Below are positions 25,019-33,632 of a DNA stretch of 64,000 nt, piece after piece. Source of the DNA: Sanguibacter sp. HDW7 (GTDB lineage Bacteria; Actinomycetota; Actinomycetes; Actinomycetales; Cellulomonadaceae). Where the stretch lies: positions 1,922,001 through 1,986,000 of the forward strand of contig NZ_CP049862.1 in the NCBI RefSeq assembly GCF_011300875.1. Direction: 5' to 3'. A program made the position numbers and the translations under genes. The first letter of the stretch is position 1; each line of letters opens with the position of its first letter. Below the pieces are notes generated by a model, which was given only the letters and a program-made list of their open reading frames with translations, ran no database searches and was not told the origin of the DNA.

Positions 25019-25677
25019 GCGAGGTCAACACCCTCGCTGCCCGCGGTGTTCCGCGCGCCGTCCGCGCCCTTGCGCGGGCGTCGCGCGTCGAAGTCGTCGT
25101 CCGTGAGCTCCCGCACGACACGCGCCGGGTTGCCCACCGCCAGGACGCCGGCCGGCAAGTCCCGCGTGACGACCGAGCCCGCCCCGACGACCGTATCGCG
25201 GCCGATCGTCACGCCCGGGCACACGATGACCCCGCCGCCGAGCCACACGTTGTCCTCGATCGTGATGGGCAGCGCACCCTCGAGCTTGTCCCGGCGCGGC
25301 GTCGGCTGCAGCGGGTGGACCGGCGTGAGCAGCTGGACGTTCGGCCCGACGAGCACGTCGTCACCGAGCCAGATCGGCGCGACATCGAGCGCGACAAGGT
25401 TGTAGTTGACGAACGTCCTCGCACCGAGATGGATGTTGAAGCCGAGATCGACGACGAAGGGCGGCCTGATGTGCGACTCCTCGCCGAGCGAGCCGAGCAC
25501 GCCCGCCAGCACGTCGCGGGCCGCGGCCGGGTCGGTGCGGCTCAGCTCGGTGTACCGGTGGATCCCGTCGGCGGCCCGCGCGACCGCCTCACCGATCCGC
25601 GGGTCGTCGGCGACGTAGAAGTCGCCGTCGACCATACGCTGGTAGTTGCTCCGGTCGTCGCCCGCGAAGTAGTCCAT
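25015..25677 (-). CDS. Maltose/galactoside O-acetyltransferase family protein
   Basis: A 220-residue hexapeptide-repeat acetyltransferase. The Maa-type N-terminal motif DYFAGDDRSNYQRMVDGDFY precedes a left-handed beta-helix with the catalytic His in VQLLTPVHPLQPT. Further coils are IEDNVWLGGGVIVCPGVTIG and VVGAGSVVTRDLPAGVLAVG. It would acetylate a sugar hydroxyl with acetyl-CoA; the acceptor is unknown. The start at 25677 gives the standard N-terminus. The ~25-residue tail after ARVVRELTDDDF is charged and not conserved. It is divergent from the PPOX gene and translationally coupled to the monooxygenase gene downstream. Confidence 0.9.
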   Translation of the reverse strand: MDYFAGDDRSNYQRMVDGDFYVADDPRIGEAVARAADGIHRYTELSRTDPAAARDVLAGVLGSLGEESHIRPPFVVDLGFNIHLGARTFVNYNLVALDVAPIWLGDDVLVGPNVQLLTPVHPLQPTPRRDKLEGALPITIEDNVWLGGGVIVCPGVTIGRDTVVGAGSVVTRDLPAGVLAVGNPARVVRELTDDDFDARRPRKGADGARNTAGSEGVDLA

Positions 25678-25763
25678 CGCACGACGGTAGCGGTTCCGCA
25701 GGCGCCGTCGTGACAACGGCCCCGCCTGTCCCGACGACACCTCGACCACTGACGGAGGCACGC

Positions 25764-26273
25764 ATGGACCAGCAACGGATCGACGCCGAGATCGACGCGG
25801 CACGCGAGCTGCTCGCCACAGTGACGTCCGGGCACCTCTCCTACGTCGCCGCTGACGGAACGCCGCGGGTCGTGCCCGTCGGCGTGTGGTGGACGGGCAC
25901 GGAGATCGTCGTCGCGACGGGCGAGCACGCACCGAAGGTCGCGGCGCTGCGCGCCGCACCCGCCGTCGCGCTCGCGCTCGAAGGCGTCGGGGCCGACGGC
26001 GTGCCCGCGCAGGCGCGCGCGCTCAGCCTGCGCGGCCTCGCCGAGGTGACCGTCGTCGACGGCGTCGAGCCCGAGTACCTCGAGGCAGCGCGCCGGAGCA
26101 TGCCGCCCGAGGCGGCCGCCGCGTTCGAGGCCGAGTGCCGCGCGACCTACCCGCGCATGGCCCGGATCGCCGTCAGGCCAACGTGGGCGCGCTACTTCGA
26201 CTTCGGCACCGGACGGGTGCCGAAGTTCCTCGGCGATCTGCTCGCGCGTCGCGCTGCGGCTGAACGATCTTGA
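25764..26273 (+). CDS. Pyridoxamine 5'-phosphate oxidase-like flavin/F420-binding protein
   Basis: A 169-residue split-barrel protein. The segment LLATVTSGHLSYVAADGTPR followed by VVPVGVWWTGTEIVVATGEH and a downstream KVAALRAAPAVALALEG matches the PPOX/F420 split-barrel fold, in which Arg or Lys residues bind a flavin or F420 phosphate. The C-terminal part ARIAVRPTWARYFDFGTGR has the WARYFDF motif of actinobacterial TIGR-type PPOX proteins. The substrate is unknown. The start MDQQRIDAE at 25764 has GGAGG 5 nt upstream and is preferred over the upstream in-frame ATG at 25710. Confidence 0.8.
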   Translation: MDQQRIDAEIDAARELLATVTSGHLSYVAADGTPRVVPVGVWWTGTEIVVATGEHAPKVAALRAAPAVALALEGVGADGVPAQARALSLRGLAEVTVVDGVEPEYLEAARRSMPPEAAAAFEAECRATYPRMARIAVRPTWARYFDFGTGRVPKFLGDLLARRAAAERS

Positions 26274-26391
26274 GGTACCTGCATCCGGCCGGATGACCGG
26301 CGCTCCGAGCATCCGCACGGGTGGCCGCTATGGCGGACTGACGGGTGCGGCGCCGGTGCCGAAACCGAGGGACGTTGAGATACTGAGGGAG

Positions 26392-26904
26392 ATGAACACC
26401 TGGCCCGCTGCTGAACCCCTCGAAACTACGCGCGCACGTCTGGAGCCGTTGACGGTTGGGCATGCTCCGGAGATGGTCGGAGTTCTTGCCGACCCTGCCG
26501 CATATGAGTACATCGGTGGTGGCGCCCCGTCTTCTGCACAGCTGGCGGAGCGTTACGCGAGGCAGGTCCTCGGCTGCTCCGCCGACGGTCAGCAGGGTTG
26601 GCTGAACTGGATCATTCGCCGACGTGACTCCGGCGAGCCGATCGGATTCACCCAGGCGACCGTGACGCGCGAGAACGAGGCGCTCGTCGCCGAGGTCGCG
26701 TGGTTCGTGTCGCCACGACATCAGCGCGAGGGGCTCGCCACAGAGGCCGCGAGCAAGATGTGCGACTGGTTGCGGTCACAGGGTGCTGGGCTCCTTGTTG
26801 CGTGGATCAGTTCTGCGAACCAGCCCTCTGTCGGTGTAGCGCGTCGCTTGGGCATGCACGTCACCGACGTGATGGTGGACGGGGAAGAGCGCTGGGAATC
26901 GTAG
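26392..26904 (+). CDS. GNAT family N-acetyltransferase
   Basis: A 170-residue RimJ/RimL-type acetyltransferase. It begins LETTRARLEPLTVGHAPEM, has the acceptor-side YEYIGGGAPSS, and the acetyl-CoA loop VSPRHQREGLATEAASKM (Q-x-x-G-x-A). The C-terminal NQPSVGVARRLGMHV is typical of the fold. The acceptor is unknown; relatives acetylate ribosomal proteins or antibiotics. I chose ATG 26392 with GAGGGA upstream; the open frame from 26293 lacks family similarity at its start. The gene is visibly less GC-rich in third positions than its neighbours (codons such as GAA, CTT, GTT, GCA are frequent), which suggests relatively recent acquisition. Confidence 0.85.
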   Translation: MNTWPAAEPLETTRARLEPLTVGHAPEMVGVLADPAAYEYIGGGAPSSAQLAERYARQVLGCSADGQQGWLNWIIRRRDSGEPIGFTQATVTRENEALVAEVAWFVSPRHQREGLATEAASKMCDWLRSQGAGLLVAWISSANQPSVGVARRLGMHVTDVMVDGEERWES

Positions 26905-27275
26905 CCGGCACAGCAGCGGTCGGTCCACGCCCTAGCTCTCAGAGCTCGAACCAGTCATCGAGTCAGCGGGCGCACCTTGTGGCGTCTCGCCGCTCGCGGG
27001 TCTACCGGATCCATGCGTCGCGTCGCTTCCGCGAGTGACAACACCGCGACGGGAACTCGCTTCAGGCTGCGCTGACCCATCGAGGCGGCTGCTCGACCTC
27101 ACCCTTCTCCACGAGGCCCGACGTCACCGATGACGCACGGCGACGCCCCGGCTCGCCGCATCGTTCGCCACCCTCACCCGCAAAGCCCACGAGAGAGCCC
27201 GTGACGAGGGCACCGGTGCGGAGCGCGCACACGACGCGCCCTCGCAGGTCGCGTGTCACTGCACGAGACTCTGGG
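26905..27275. other. Gene-poor stretch between the GNAT gene and tRNA-Val
   Basis: About 370 nt without a gene I can support. A 65-codon minus-strand open frame (27062-27259) has no recognisable start signal or family features. Composition is mixed and in part less GC-rich than the surrounding chromosome. It abuts the 3' end of tRNA-Val. I see no clear copy of the tRNA end and no integrase. Confidence 0.5.
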
Positions 27276-27349
27276 TGGGCCCGGAGGGACTCGAACCCCC
27301 GACGTCCACGGTGTAAGCGTGGCGCTCTAACCAGCTGAGCTACAGGCCC
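27276..27349 (-). tRNA. tRNA-Val (anticodon UAC)
   Basis: Read on the minus strand the cloverleaf is complete: acceptor GGGCCTG pairs with CGGGCCC (one G-U), D arm GCTC..GAGC, anticodon stem CCACG/CGTGG with loop CTTACAC giving anticodon TAC, variable loop, and T arm with GTTCGAGTC. The discriminator base is A. The terminal CCA is not fully encoded (CC then C). It decodes GUA/GUG Val codons. Confidence 0.95.
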
Positions 27350-27417
27350 TTGAAGCGGTCACACGATACCCGCTCCTCATGCACGCGCCACCGAGGCTCC
27401 CGCATCCTGAACGCGCA

Positions 27418-27447
27418 ACGCCGGACACCCCGCAAGGTGCCCGGCGT
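27418..27447 (-). terminator. Hairpin after the ahpE gene
   Basis: ACGCCGGACACC (27418-27429) pairs with GGTGCCCGGCGT (27436-27447), 12 bp with one mismatch and a 6-nt loop, 15 nt past the ahpE stop. Confidence 0.6.
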
Positions 27448-27462
27448 CGCGACGCAGAAGGC

Positions 27463-27924
27463 TCAGACGAGCGTGAGCGCCTGGTGGTACCCCGAGAAGG
27501 CGCGCTTCTCGCCGGGAGCGTTGACGATGCTCCAGCGGATGACACCGTCCTCGTCGACGAGGAAGCTGCCGCGGATCGCGAGGCCCCGGTTCTCGTCGAG
27601 CACGCCGTAGGCGCGCGCGACGTCGCCGTGCGGCCAGAAGTCGCTCAGCAGGTCGAAGTCGTACCCCTCCTGCTCGGACCACGCGCGCAGCGAGTAGACG
27701 GGGTCGCACGAGATCGCGAGAACGCGGACGCCCGCGGTCTCGAAGTCCTCGAGGTTGTCCCGGATCTCGCACATCTCGCCTGTGCAGATGCCCGAGAACG
27801 CGAAGGGGAAGAACACGACGAGCACGGGCGCGCCGCGCAGGTCGGACAGCGTCACGGGCGTGCCGTGGACGTCCTGGAGCGTGAAGTCGGGGGCCGGCTC
27901 GCCGACCTGCGGGACGCCGGCCAC
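27463..27924 (-). CDS. ahpE: Peroxiredoxin, AhpE type
   Basis: A 153-residue thioredoxin-fold peroxidase that reduces hydroperoxides and peroxynitrite. The N-terminal GEPAPDFTLQDVHG, the peroxidatic Cys in FFPFAFSGICTGEM (motif PxxxT/SxxC), and the stretch LLSDFWPHGDVARAYGV closely follow mycobacterial AhpE, which is also 153 residues. A possible resolving Cys is in EMCEIRDN, five residues after the peroxidatic one, and another Cys is in AISCDPVYSL. The GTG at 27924 sits immediately after the DUF3052 stop (TGACGTG), so the genes are co-translated; the open frame upstream of it belongs to overlap with DUF3052. Mycothiol/mycoredoxin is the probable reductant. Confidence 0.9.
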   Translation of the reverse strand: MAGVPQVGEPAPDFTLQDVHGTPVTLSDLRGAPVLVVFFPFAFSGICTGEMCEIRDNLEDFETAGVRVLAISCDPVYSLRAWSEQEGYDFDLLSDFWPHGDVARAYGVLDENRGLAIRGSFLVDEDGVIRWSIVNAPGEKRAFSGYHQALTLV

Positions 27925-27925
27925 G

Positions 27926-28360
27926 TCAGCGGCCCCGGCCACGCGTGCCGAGCTTCGTCGCCGACCAGTCGTCGGCGAGCGAGAACGTGCTCGTCGCGTG
28001 GAGGCCCGCGGTCGTCGAGGCCTCCTGGATGTCGTTGTGGCCCACATGCCCACGGCGGCCCGGCTTGGGCGTCAGCACCCAGATGGGGGCGCCGTCGTCG
28101 AGCACGGTCTGGACGTCGACGAGCGTGTCCGTGAGGTCGTCGCCCTCACCGTCGCGGAACCAGACGATCGCTCCGTCGACGACGTCGTCGAAGTCCTCGT
28201 CCGCAAGGTCCGACCCCGTGAGGTCGGCGATCGCGTCGCGCACCCCGTGGTCGACGTCGTCGGCGTACCCGAACTCCTGGACGAGGTCCCCGTCCTCGAA
28301 GCCCAGCCTCTCCACCCCTGCCGCATCTGCTGCGCTGCCGGGGTCCTTCGTCGTCGCCAC
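27926..28360 (-). CDS. DUF3052 family protein
   Basis: A 144-residue acidic protein of the actinobacterial DUF3052 family, function unknown. Conserved blocks are VERLGFEDGDLVQEFGYADD, DEDFDDVVDGAIVWFRDGEG, APIWVLTPKPGRRGHVG and HNDIQEASTTAGL. It is the first gene of a pair with ahpE, an arrangement repeated in related actinobacteria as far as I recall. This hints at a role in redox or stress physiology without proving it. It is divergent from aceE across a 342-nt region. Confidence 0.88.
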   Translation of the reverse strand: MATTKDPGSAADAAGVERLGFEDGDLVQEFGYADDVDHGVRDAIADLTGSDLADEDFDDVVDGAIVWFRDGEGDDLTDTLVDVQTVLDDGAPIWVLTPKPGRRGHVGHNDIQEASTTAGLHATSTFSLADDWSATKLGTRGRGR

Positions 28361-28702
28361 CTGGGACCGTCCTCTCTCGCACTCCGCCGACGACGGAGGC
28401 CGCCCGCGGCTCCGTCGCCGTGGCCCCGGACGGGGCCCACCTGCTCAACCTAGTCCACGCTCGCACCGTCCGTCCCGGTGTCCGCCCTGCGACGCGCCCT
28501 CATCCAGGACCCGGGCGAACCGTAGAGTGTCATGGACGTCACGCCCGTTGGAGGCCCCGTGGGTGTGACTTTGCCGCGCTGTGGTGAACACAATGGAGCG
28601 GCACCACCCGACGCGGGCTGCGGCACACCGCACCGCCGAGGACCGGCCCGGCCCCTCCCGCACCTGCGGGGGCGGGCTCCCGAGGAGATGAAGAGGTTTC
28701 TG
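28361..28702 (+). promoter_or_regulatory. DUF3052-aceE intergenic region with aceE promoter and leader
   Basis: TAGAGT at 28523-28528 is the best -10 candidate for aceE, giving a leader of about 170 nt. Near its end a GC-rich hairpin can form from the segments GCCCCTCCCGCA and TGCGGGGGCGGGC (about 28649-28675), just before AAGAGG (28691-28696), the probable Shine-Dalgarno. I recognise no known riboswitch. Confidence 0.4.
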
Positions 28703-31450
28703 GTGGCATCGCACGACGAGACGCGCCCGCTCATCAACGGCCTGCTGAGCCAGGTCCCCGACTTCGACCCTGCCGAGACGGCTGAGTGGGTCGAGGCGCT
28801 GGACGGGCTCATCGACGACCGGGGCGGCCCGCGCGCACGCTACGTCCTGCTCAACCTGCTCAAGAGGGCACGGGAGCGCAACGTCGCGATCCCGACGTCC
28901 TTCACGACGCCGTACGTCAACTCGATCGGCGTCCACGAGGAGCCGTACTTCCCGGGTGACGAGGCCATGGAGCGCCGCTACCGCTCGTGGATCCGCTGGA
29001 ACGCCGCCGTCATGGTGACGCGCGCCCAGCGCCCCGGCATCGGGGTCGGCGGCCACATCTCGTCGTACGCGTCCGTCGCGACGCTCTACGAGGTCGGCCT
29101 CAACCACTTCTTCCGTGGCAAGGACCACCCGGGCGGCGGTGACCAGGTCTACTTCCAGGGTCACGCCTCCCCCGGCGTCTACGCCCGTGGCCTCCTCGAG
29201 GGTCGCCTCACGGAGAACCAGCTCGACGGCTTCCGCCAGGAGCACTCGCACGAGGGCGGCGGCCTGCCGTCGTACCCGCACCCGCGCCTCGCGCCCGAGC
29301 TCTGGGAGTTCCCGACGGTCTCGATGGGCCTCGGCCCGTCGTCCGCGATCTACCAGGCGTGGACGAACCGCTACCTCCACGAGCGCGGCATCAAGGACAC
29401 CTCGCAGCAGGACGTCTGGGCGTTCCTCGGCGACGGCGAGATGGACGAGCCCGAGTCGCGCGGCATGCTCCAGCTCGCGGCGCAGCAGCAGCTCGACAAC
29501 CTCACGTTCGTCGTCAACTGCAACCTGCAGCGCCTCGACGGCCCGGTCCGCGGCAACGGCAAGATCATCCAGGAGCTCGAGGCGCAGTTCCGCGGCGCCG
29601 GCTGGAACGTCATCAAGGTCATCTGGGGCCGCGAGTGGGACGTCCTGCTCAACGCCGACAAGGACCGCGCGCTCGTCAACCTCATGAACCAGACGCTCGA
29701 CGGCGACTACCAGACGTTCCGTGCGAACGACGGTGCGTACATCCGTGAGCACTTCTTCGGTCGCGACCCGCGCACCAAGGCGCTCGTCGAGAACATGACC
29801 GACGACGAGATCTGGGCCCTCAAGCGCGGCGGCCACGACTACCGCAAGATCTTCGCGGCCTACGCCGCGGCGCGTGCCCACACGGGCCAGCCGACGGTCA
29901 TCCTCGCGCACACCGTCAAGGGCTACGGCCTCGGCTCGGGCTTCGCGGCGCGCAACTCGACGCACCAGATGAAGAAGCTCAAGAACGCCGAGCTCAAGAC
30001 GCTGCGCGACACGCTGCACATCCCGATCACGGACGAGCAGATCGACGCCGTCGAGTACATGCCGCCGTACTACAGCCCGGGCGCCGACGACCCCACGATC
30101 CAGTACATGCTCGAGCGCCGCCGCGCGCTCGGCGGGTTCGTCCCCGAGCGTCGCACCAAGCACACGGAGCTCACGCTCCCGGGCGACAAGGCCTACGAGC
30201 TGCTCGCCAAGGGCTCGGGCCAGCAGGAGGTCGCCACGACGATGGCGCTCGTGCGTCTCTTCAAGGACCTCGTGCGCGACAAGGAGTTCGGACACCGCAT
30301 CGTCCCGATCATCCCGGACGAGGCGCGGACCTTCGGTCTCGACTCGATCTTCCCGAGCGCAAAGATCTTCAACACGCTCGGCCAGAACTACACGCCGGTC
30401 GACGCCGAGCTCATGCTCTCCTACCGCGAGTCCGAGTCCGGCCAGATCATGCACACGGGCATCAACGAGGCCGGCTCCGCGTCCGCCTTCCAGGCCGTCG
30501 GCACGTCGTACGCGACGCACGGCGAGCCGCTCGTGCCGTTCTACTTCTACTACTCGATGTTCGGGTTCCAGCGGACGGGCGACCAGTTCTGGGCGGCCGG
30601 CGACCAGCTGACGCGAGGCTTCCTCATCGGTGCGACCGCAGGCCGCACGACCCTCACGGGCGAGGGCCTCCAGCACGCCGACGGCCACTCGCCGCTCCTC
30701 GCGGGCACGATGTCGCACATGGTCCACTACGACCCCGCGTACGGCTACGAGATCCGCCACATCGTGCGCGACGGACTCGAGCGCATGTACGGCCAGGACA
30801 ACGGTGGCCGCGACCGCGACGTCATCTACTACCTCACGGTCTACAACGAGCCGATGCGTCAGCCGGCCGAGCCCGCGGACGTGGACGTCGACGGCATCCT
30901 CAAGGGCATCCACCGCATCCACCGTGCCGAGGGCGAGGGCCCGCGCGCCCAGATCCTCGCGTCGGGCGTCGGTGTCCTCTGGGCCCTCGAGGCCGCCGAG
31001 ATCCTCGCGGCGGACTGGGGCGTCCAGGCCGACGTGTGGTCCGTGACGAGCTGGCTCGAGCTGCGCCGCGACGGCCTCGCCGCCGACGAGCACAACTTCC
31101 TCCACCCGGGCGAGGAGCGTCGTACGGCGTACCTCACCGAGAAGCTCGCGGGTGCCGAGGGTCCGTTCGTCGCGACGAGTGACTACGACAAGCTCGTGCA
31201 GGACCAGGTCCGCGCCTGGGTCCCGGGCGAGTACCACGTGCTCGGTGCGGACGGCTTCGGCTTCTCCGACACGCGCGCCGCGGCCCGCCGCTACTTCAAG
31301 ATCGACGGGCCCTCGACGGCCGTCCGCGTCCTGCAGGCCCTCGCGGTCCGCGGCGACGTCGCCGCCGAGGCCCCCGCCCAGGCGATCGAGAAGTACCGGA
31401 TCCACGACGTCACCGCCGGCACGTCCGGCTCGGTGGGCGGCGACTCCTGA
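28703..31450 (+). CDS. aceE: Pyruvate dehydrogenase E1 component, homodimeric
   Basis: A 915-residue thiamine-diphosphate enzyme that decarboxylates pyruvate and passes acetyl groups to the E2 lipoyl protein, supplying acetyl-CoA. It starts with the AceE-typical [19 protein letters not shown]. It contains [18 protein letters not shown], the ThDP/Mg motif [12 protein letters not shown]...[27 protein letters not shown], and the transketolase-like C-terminal half ([33 protein letters not shown]). I set the start at GTG 28703 because AAGAGG stands 6 nt upstream and the encoded ASHDETRP matches relatives. An ATG at 28688 and one at 28532 are in frame, but the sequence before residue 1 of my choice looks like leader. 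E2 and E3 genes are not adjacent. Confidence 0.93.
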   Translation: MASHDETRPLINGLLSQVPDFDPAETAEWVEALDGLIDDRGGPRARYVLLNLLKRARERNVAIPTSFTTPYVNSIGVHEEPYFPGDEAMERRYRSWIRWNAAVMVTRAQRPGIGVGGHISSYASVATLYEVGLNHFFRGKDHPGGGDQVYFQGHASPGVYARGLLEGRLTENQLDGFRQEHSHEGGGLPSYPHPRLAPELWEFPTVSMGLGPSSAIYQAWTNRYLHERGIKDTSQQDVWAFLGDGEMDEPESRGMLQLAAQQQLDNLTFVVNCNLQRLDGPVRGNGKIIQELEAQFRGAGWNVIKVIWGREWDVLLNADKDRALVNLMNQTLDGDYQTFRANDGAYIREHFFGRDPRTKALVENMTDDEIWALKRGGHDYRKIFAAYAAARAHTGQPTVILAHTVKGYGLGSGFAARNSTHQMKKLKNAELKTLRDTLHIPITDEQIDAVEYMPPYYSPGADDPTIQYMLERRRALGGFVPERRTKHTELTLPGDKAYELLAKGSGQQEVATTMALVRLFKDLVRDKEFGHRIVPIIPDEARTFGLDSIFPSAKIFNTLGQNYTPVDAELMLSYRESESGQIMHTGINEAGSASAFQAVGTSYATHGEPLVPFYFYYSMFGFQRTGDQFWAAGDQLTRGFLIGATAGRTTLTGEGLQHADGHSPLLAGTMSHMVHYDPAYGYEIRHIVRDGLERMYGQDNGGRDRDVIYYLTVYNEPMRQPAEPADVDVDGILKGIHRIHRAEGEGPRAQILASGVGVLWALEAAEILAADWGVQADVWSVTSWLELRRDGLAADEHNFLHPGEERRTAYLTEKLAGAEGPFVATSDYDKLVQDQVRAWVPGEYHVLGADGFGFSDTRAAARRYFKIDGPSTAVRVLQALAVRGDVAAEAPAQAIEKYRIHDVTAGTSGSVGGDS

Positions 31451-31468
31451 GTCCCGTCCCCCGCTGAC

Positions 31469-31510
31469 ACGACAGGAGCCCCGCACCGAGAGGTGCGGGG
31501 CTCCTGTCGT
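31469..31510. terminator. Bidirectional hairpin after aceE
   Basis: Perfect 19-bp stem (31469-31487 and 31492-31510) with a GAGA loop, between the convergent aceE and TPR-like genes. Confidence 0.8.
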
Positions 31511-31538
31511 TCGTGCGTGCGAGGCGCGTACGCGCGGC

Positions 31539-32234
31539 TCAGGCCTGCGTGTGGTCCGCGGCCGCGTCGAGCGCTGCGCGGAGCTCGCCGCGCAGCTCCG
31601 CGACCTTCTTCTGGTCAGGATGAAGGTCGATCGCCGAGAGGTGCCGCTCGGCCTCGTCAGGACGCCCGGCCTCGAGCGCGGAGAGCACGAGGTGCCGCCC
31701 GACCTCAGGGTCGTGCTCACGGGCGCGCCAATGGCCCGTGCCGAGCGACAGCGCCTCGGCAGGGCGCCCGGCGTCCCGCAGGACGCCGAGGCCGTGCGCG
31801 AGCGCATGCCCCTCGGGGTCACGCTCGTGCGCGTTGACGAGCCGGCGCACGGCCTGCTCATGGTCCTCTCCGACGGACAGCCGTGCGAGCTCGACGAGCG
31901 GGTACCAGGCGCGCGGGTGCCCCGCGAGCTCCTCGGCGAGCGACCACACTGCGAGGTCGCCGCGGCGGGCGCGCTCCTGCTCGGCGGTCTCGGCGTCGTC
32001 CGCGGGGGTCAGCGGGTCCTCCGCGGGGTGCGGCCCGTCGGCCCGACGGCGGACGAGGTCGGCGAGCGCGCGGAACGCCTCGACGTCGTTGGGGTCCTCG
32101 GCGAGCCGGGCCCGCAGCGTGTCTTCCCGTGCCTCGTCCCCTGCCGGAGTCGCGCTCGTGGGGCGTCGCGCCCCGACTCGCGAGACGGGGTCCGGTCGCT
32201 GGAAGATCTTGCGGAACTTCGGGAAGAGAGCCAT
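31539..32234 (-). CDS. TPR-like helical repeat protein
   Basis: A 231-residue protein without recognised catalytic motifs. After a basic N-terminus (MALFPKFRKIFQRPD) it consists of Ala/Leu-rich helical pairs such as LAEDPNDVEAFRALADLVRR, WYPLVELARLSVGEDHEQAV and DPEVGRHLVLSALEAGRPDE. Their spacing of ~34 residues and conserved small residues indicate tetratricopeptide-like repeats, so it is probably a protein-binding scaffold. There is no signal peptide or membrane segment. It lies alone between aceE and fasR, divergent from fasR. Nothing in the sequence shows its partner. Confidence 0.75.
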   Translation of the reverse strand: MALFPKFRKIFQRPDPVSRVGARRPTSATPAGDEAREDTLRARLAEDPNDVEAFRALADLVRRRADGPHPAEDPLTPADDAETAEQERARRGDLAVWSLAEELAGHPRAWYPLVELARLSVGEDHEQAVRRLVNAHERDPEGHALAHGLGVLRDAGRPAEALSLGTGHWRAREHDPEVGRHLVLSALEAGRPDEAERHLSAIDLHPDQKKVAELRGELRAALDAAADHTQA

Positions 32235-32341
32235 GACTTGACCATATCTTCTTCAAGCACTGGTGTCCCGGGCAGATCTGCCCCATCTCGCGGTGCGACC
32301 CACCCCCTCCCGGTTTTGTCGCTACCCCACAACGTGCGCCG

Positions 32342-32347
32342 TATGCT
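32342..32347 (+). promoter_or_regulatory. -10 box of fasR, leaderless start
   Basis: TATGCT lies exactly 6 nt before the fasR ATG; no Shine-Dalgarno is present. Confidence 0.55.
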
Positions 32348-32353
32348 CGCCCC

Positions 32354-33544
32354 ATGACCCCTCCGCTCGTGACACCCGCCGCCCTCGCCGACGACGAGAA
32401 CCTGCGTCGTGTCCGCGAGGGCTCGGGCATGCTCACGAAGGCCGCTCTCGCGCAGCTCGACGCCGAGCTCTCGTGGTACCGCGACCTGCAGGCCGACGAC
32501 CGCTCGTGGATCGGCGTCGTCGTGAGCTCCGCGGTCTCCGCGTTCATCGAGTGGTACACCGACCCGTCGAACGCGCCGGGCGTCGGCGAGATCTTCTCCG
32601 CCGCCCCGCCCGAGCTCACCCAGGCCATCTCGCTGCAGCAGACGCTCCAGCTCGTGCGTCTCGCGGTCGAGGTGGTCGAGGCCCACTCCGACCGCCTCGC
32701 CGTCCCCGGCCAGGAGCGCGACCTGCGCGAGGCCGTCCTGCGCTACTCGCGCGAGGTCGCGTTCTCGGCCGCGGAGGTCTATGCGCGCGCCGCCGAGATG
32801 CGCGGCGCGTGGGACGCTCGCCTCGAGGCGCTCACCGTCGACGCGCTCATGCGCGGCGAGAACGACGATGCCGTGCGCTCGCGCGTCGCCGCGCTCGGCT
32901 GGTCCGGTGCGGCGAACGTCCTCGTCATGGTCGGCACCACGACGACGCGGCTCGACGAGGTGCGTGCGGCCGAGCTGCGCCGCGCGACCCGCCGGCTCGT
33001 CGACGACGCGCTCGTCGGCATCCAGTCCGACCGGGTCGTCCTCGTCCTCGGCGGCGGCGACAACCTCCTCGAGGCCGCCCGCTCGCTCGTCGCGCGCTTC
33101 GGCCCCGGACCCGTCGTCATCGGGCCCGTCGTCGGCTCGATCTCCGAGGCCGGGCGCAGCGCGGCCGCAGCACTCGCAGCCCTCGCGGCGGCGCCCGCGT
33201 GGCCGCAGGCCCCGCGCCCCGTCCACGCCGACGACCTCCTGCCCGAGCGGGTCCTCGTGGGCGACCGCCTCGCACGCCGCACCCTCGTCGAGACCGCGTA
33301 CGCGCCGCTCAGCGCGAGCACGGGCTCCGTGCTCGAGACCCTCTCCGCGTACCTCGGCACGGGACGCTCCCTCGAGGCCGCTGCGCGCTCGCTCTACGTC
33401 CACCCCAACACCGTGCGCTACCGCCTGCGGAAGGTCGCCGAGCTCACGGGGTGGGACCCGCTCGACGCCCGGGAGTCGTTCGTCCTCCAGGTCGCGCTCG
33501 CGCTCGGCGAGCTCGAACGCCACGAGATCCCCCGCCTCCCCTAG
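32354..33544 (+). CDS. fasR: PucR/CdaR-type regulator, FasR of fatty acid synthesis
   Basis: A 396-residue transcription regulator. The N-terminal two thirds is the ligand-sensing part (AELSWYRDLQADDRSWIGVV near residue 37). The C-terminal PucR-type helix-turn-helix is GRSLEAAARSLYVHPNTVRY followed by RLRKVAELTGWDP. Its position directly before fabD-fabH-acpP-fabF is the same as that of FasR, the activator of the type II fatty acid synthase operon in Streptomyces and other actinomycetes, and the domain plan agrees. By analogy it would adjust acyl synthesis to acyl-CoA or malonyl-CoA status. A 88-nt gap to fabD probably contains its target site; I could not identify a clear palindrome there. 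Confidence 0.85.
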   Translation: MTPPLVTPAALADDENLRRVREGSGMLTKAALAQLDAELSWYRDLQADDRSWIGVVVSSAVSAFIEWYTDPSNAPGVGEIFSAAPPELTQAISLQQTLQLVRLAVEVVEAHSDRLAVPGQERDLREAVLRYSREVAFSAAEVYARAAEMRGAWDARLEALTVDALMRGENDDAVRSRVAALGWSGAANVLVMVGTTTTRLDEVRAAELRRATRRLVDDALVGIQSDRVVLVLGGGDNLLEAARSLVARFGPGPVVIGPVVGSISEAGRSAAAALAALAAAPAWPQAPRPVHADDLLPERVLVGDRLARRTLVETAYAPLSASTGSVLETLSAYLGTGRSLEAAARSLYVHPNTVRYRLRKVAELTGWDPLDARESFVLQVALALGELERHEIPRLP

Positions 33545-33632
33545 GTCTTGTAGGTTTCTCACAATGTCCCCTCGCACACTTCGTGCGCGTCGTCACGGGT
33601 CGCTCGACCCCCTGAACAGGCAAGGTTGACGG

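Noticed and set aside
26260-26300. CATCCGGCCGGATG palindrome as an attachment site
   Set aside because: Short, GC-rich self-complementary sequence expected by chance here; no matching copy at the tRNA end.
27062-27259. 65-codon minus-strand frame next to tRNA-Val
   Set aside because: No Shine-Dalgarno, no leaderless box and no recognisable motif.
28530-28702. aceE leader as a known riboswitch
   Set aside because: I see one GC-rich hairpin but none of the conserved cores of thiamine, glycine, SAM or other riboswitches.
28445-31861. An 1138-codon open frame antisense to aceE
   Set aside because: Shadow frame opposite a well-conserved enzyme; no start signal or domain.
33545-33632. A FasR operator in the fasR-fabD gap
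   Set aside because: TTGT...ACAA at 33547-33563 gives only 4-bp arms; not convincing as a palindrome.
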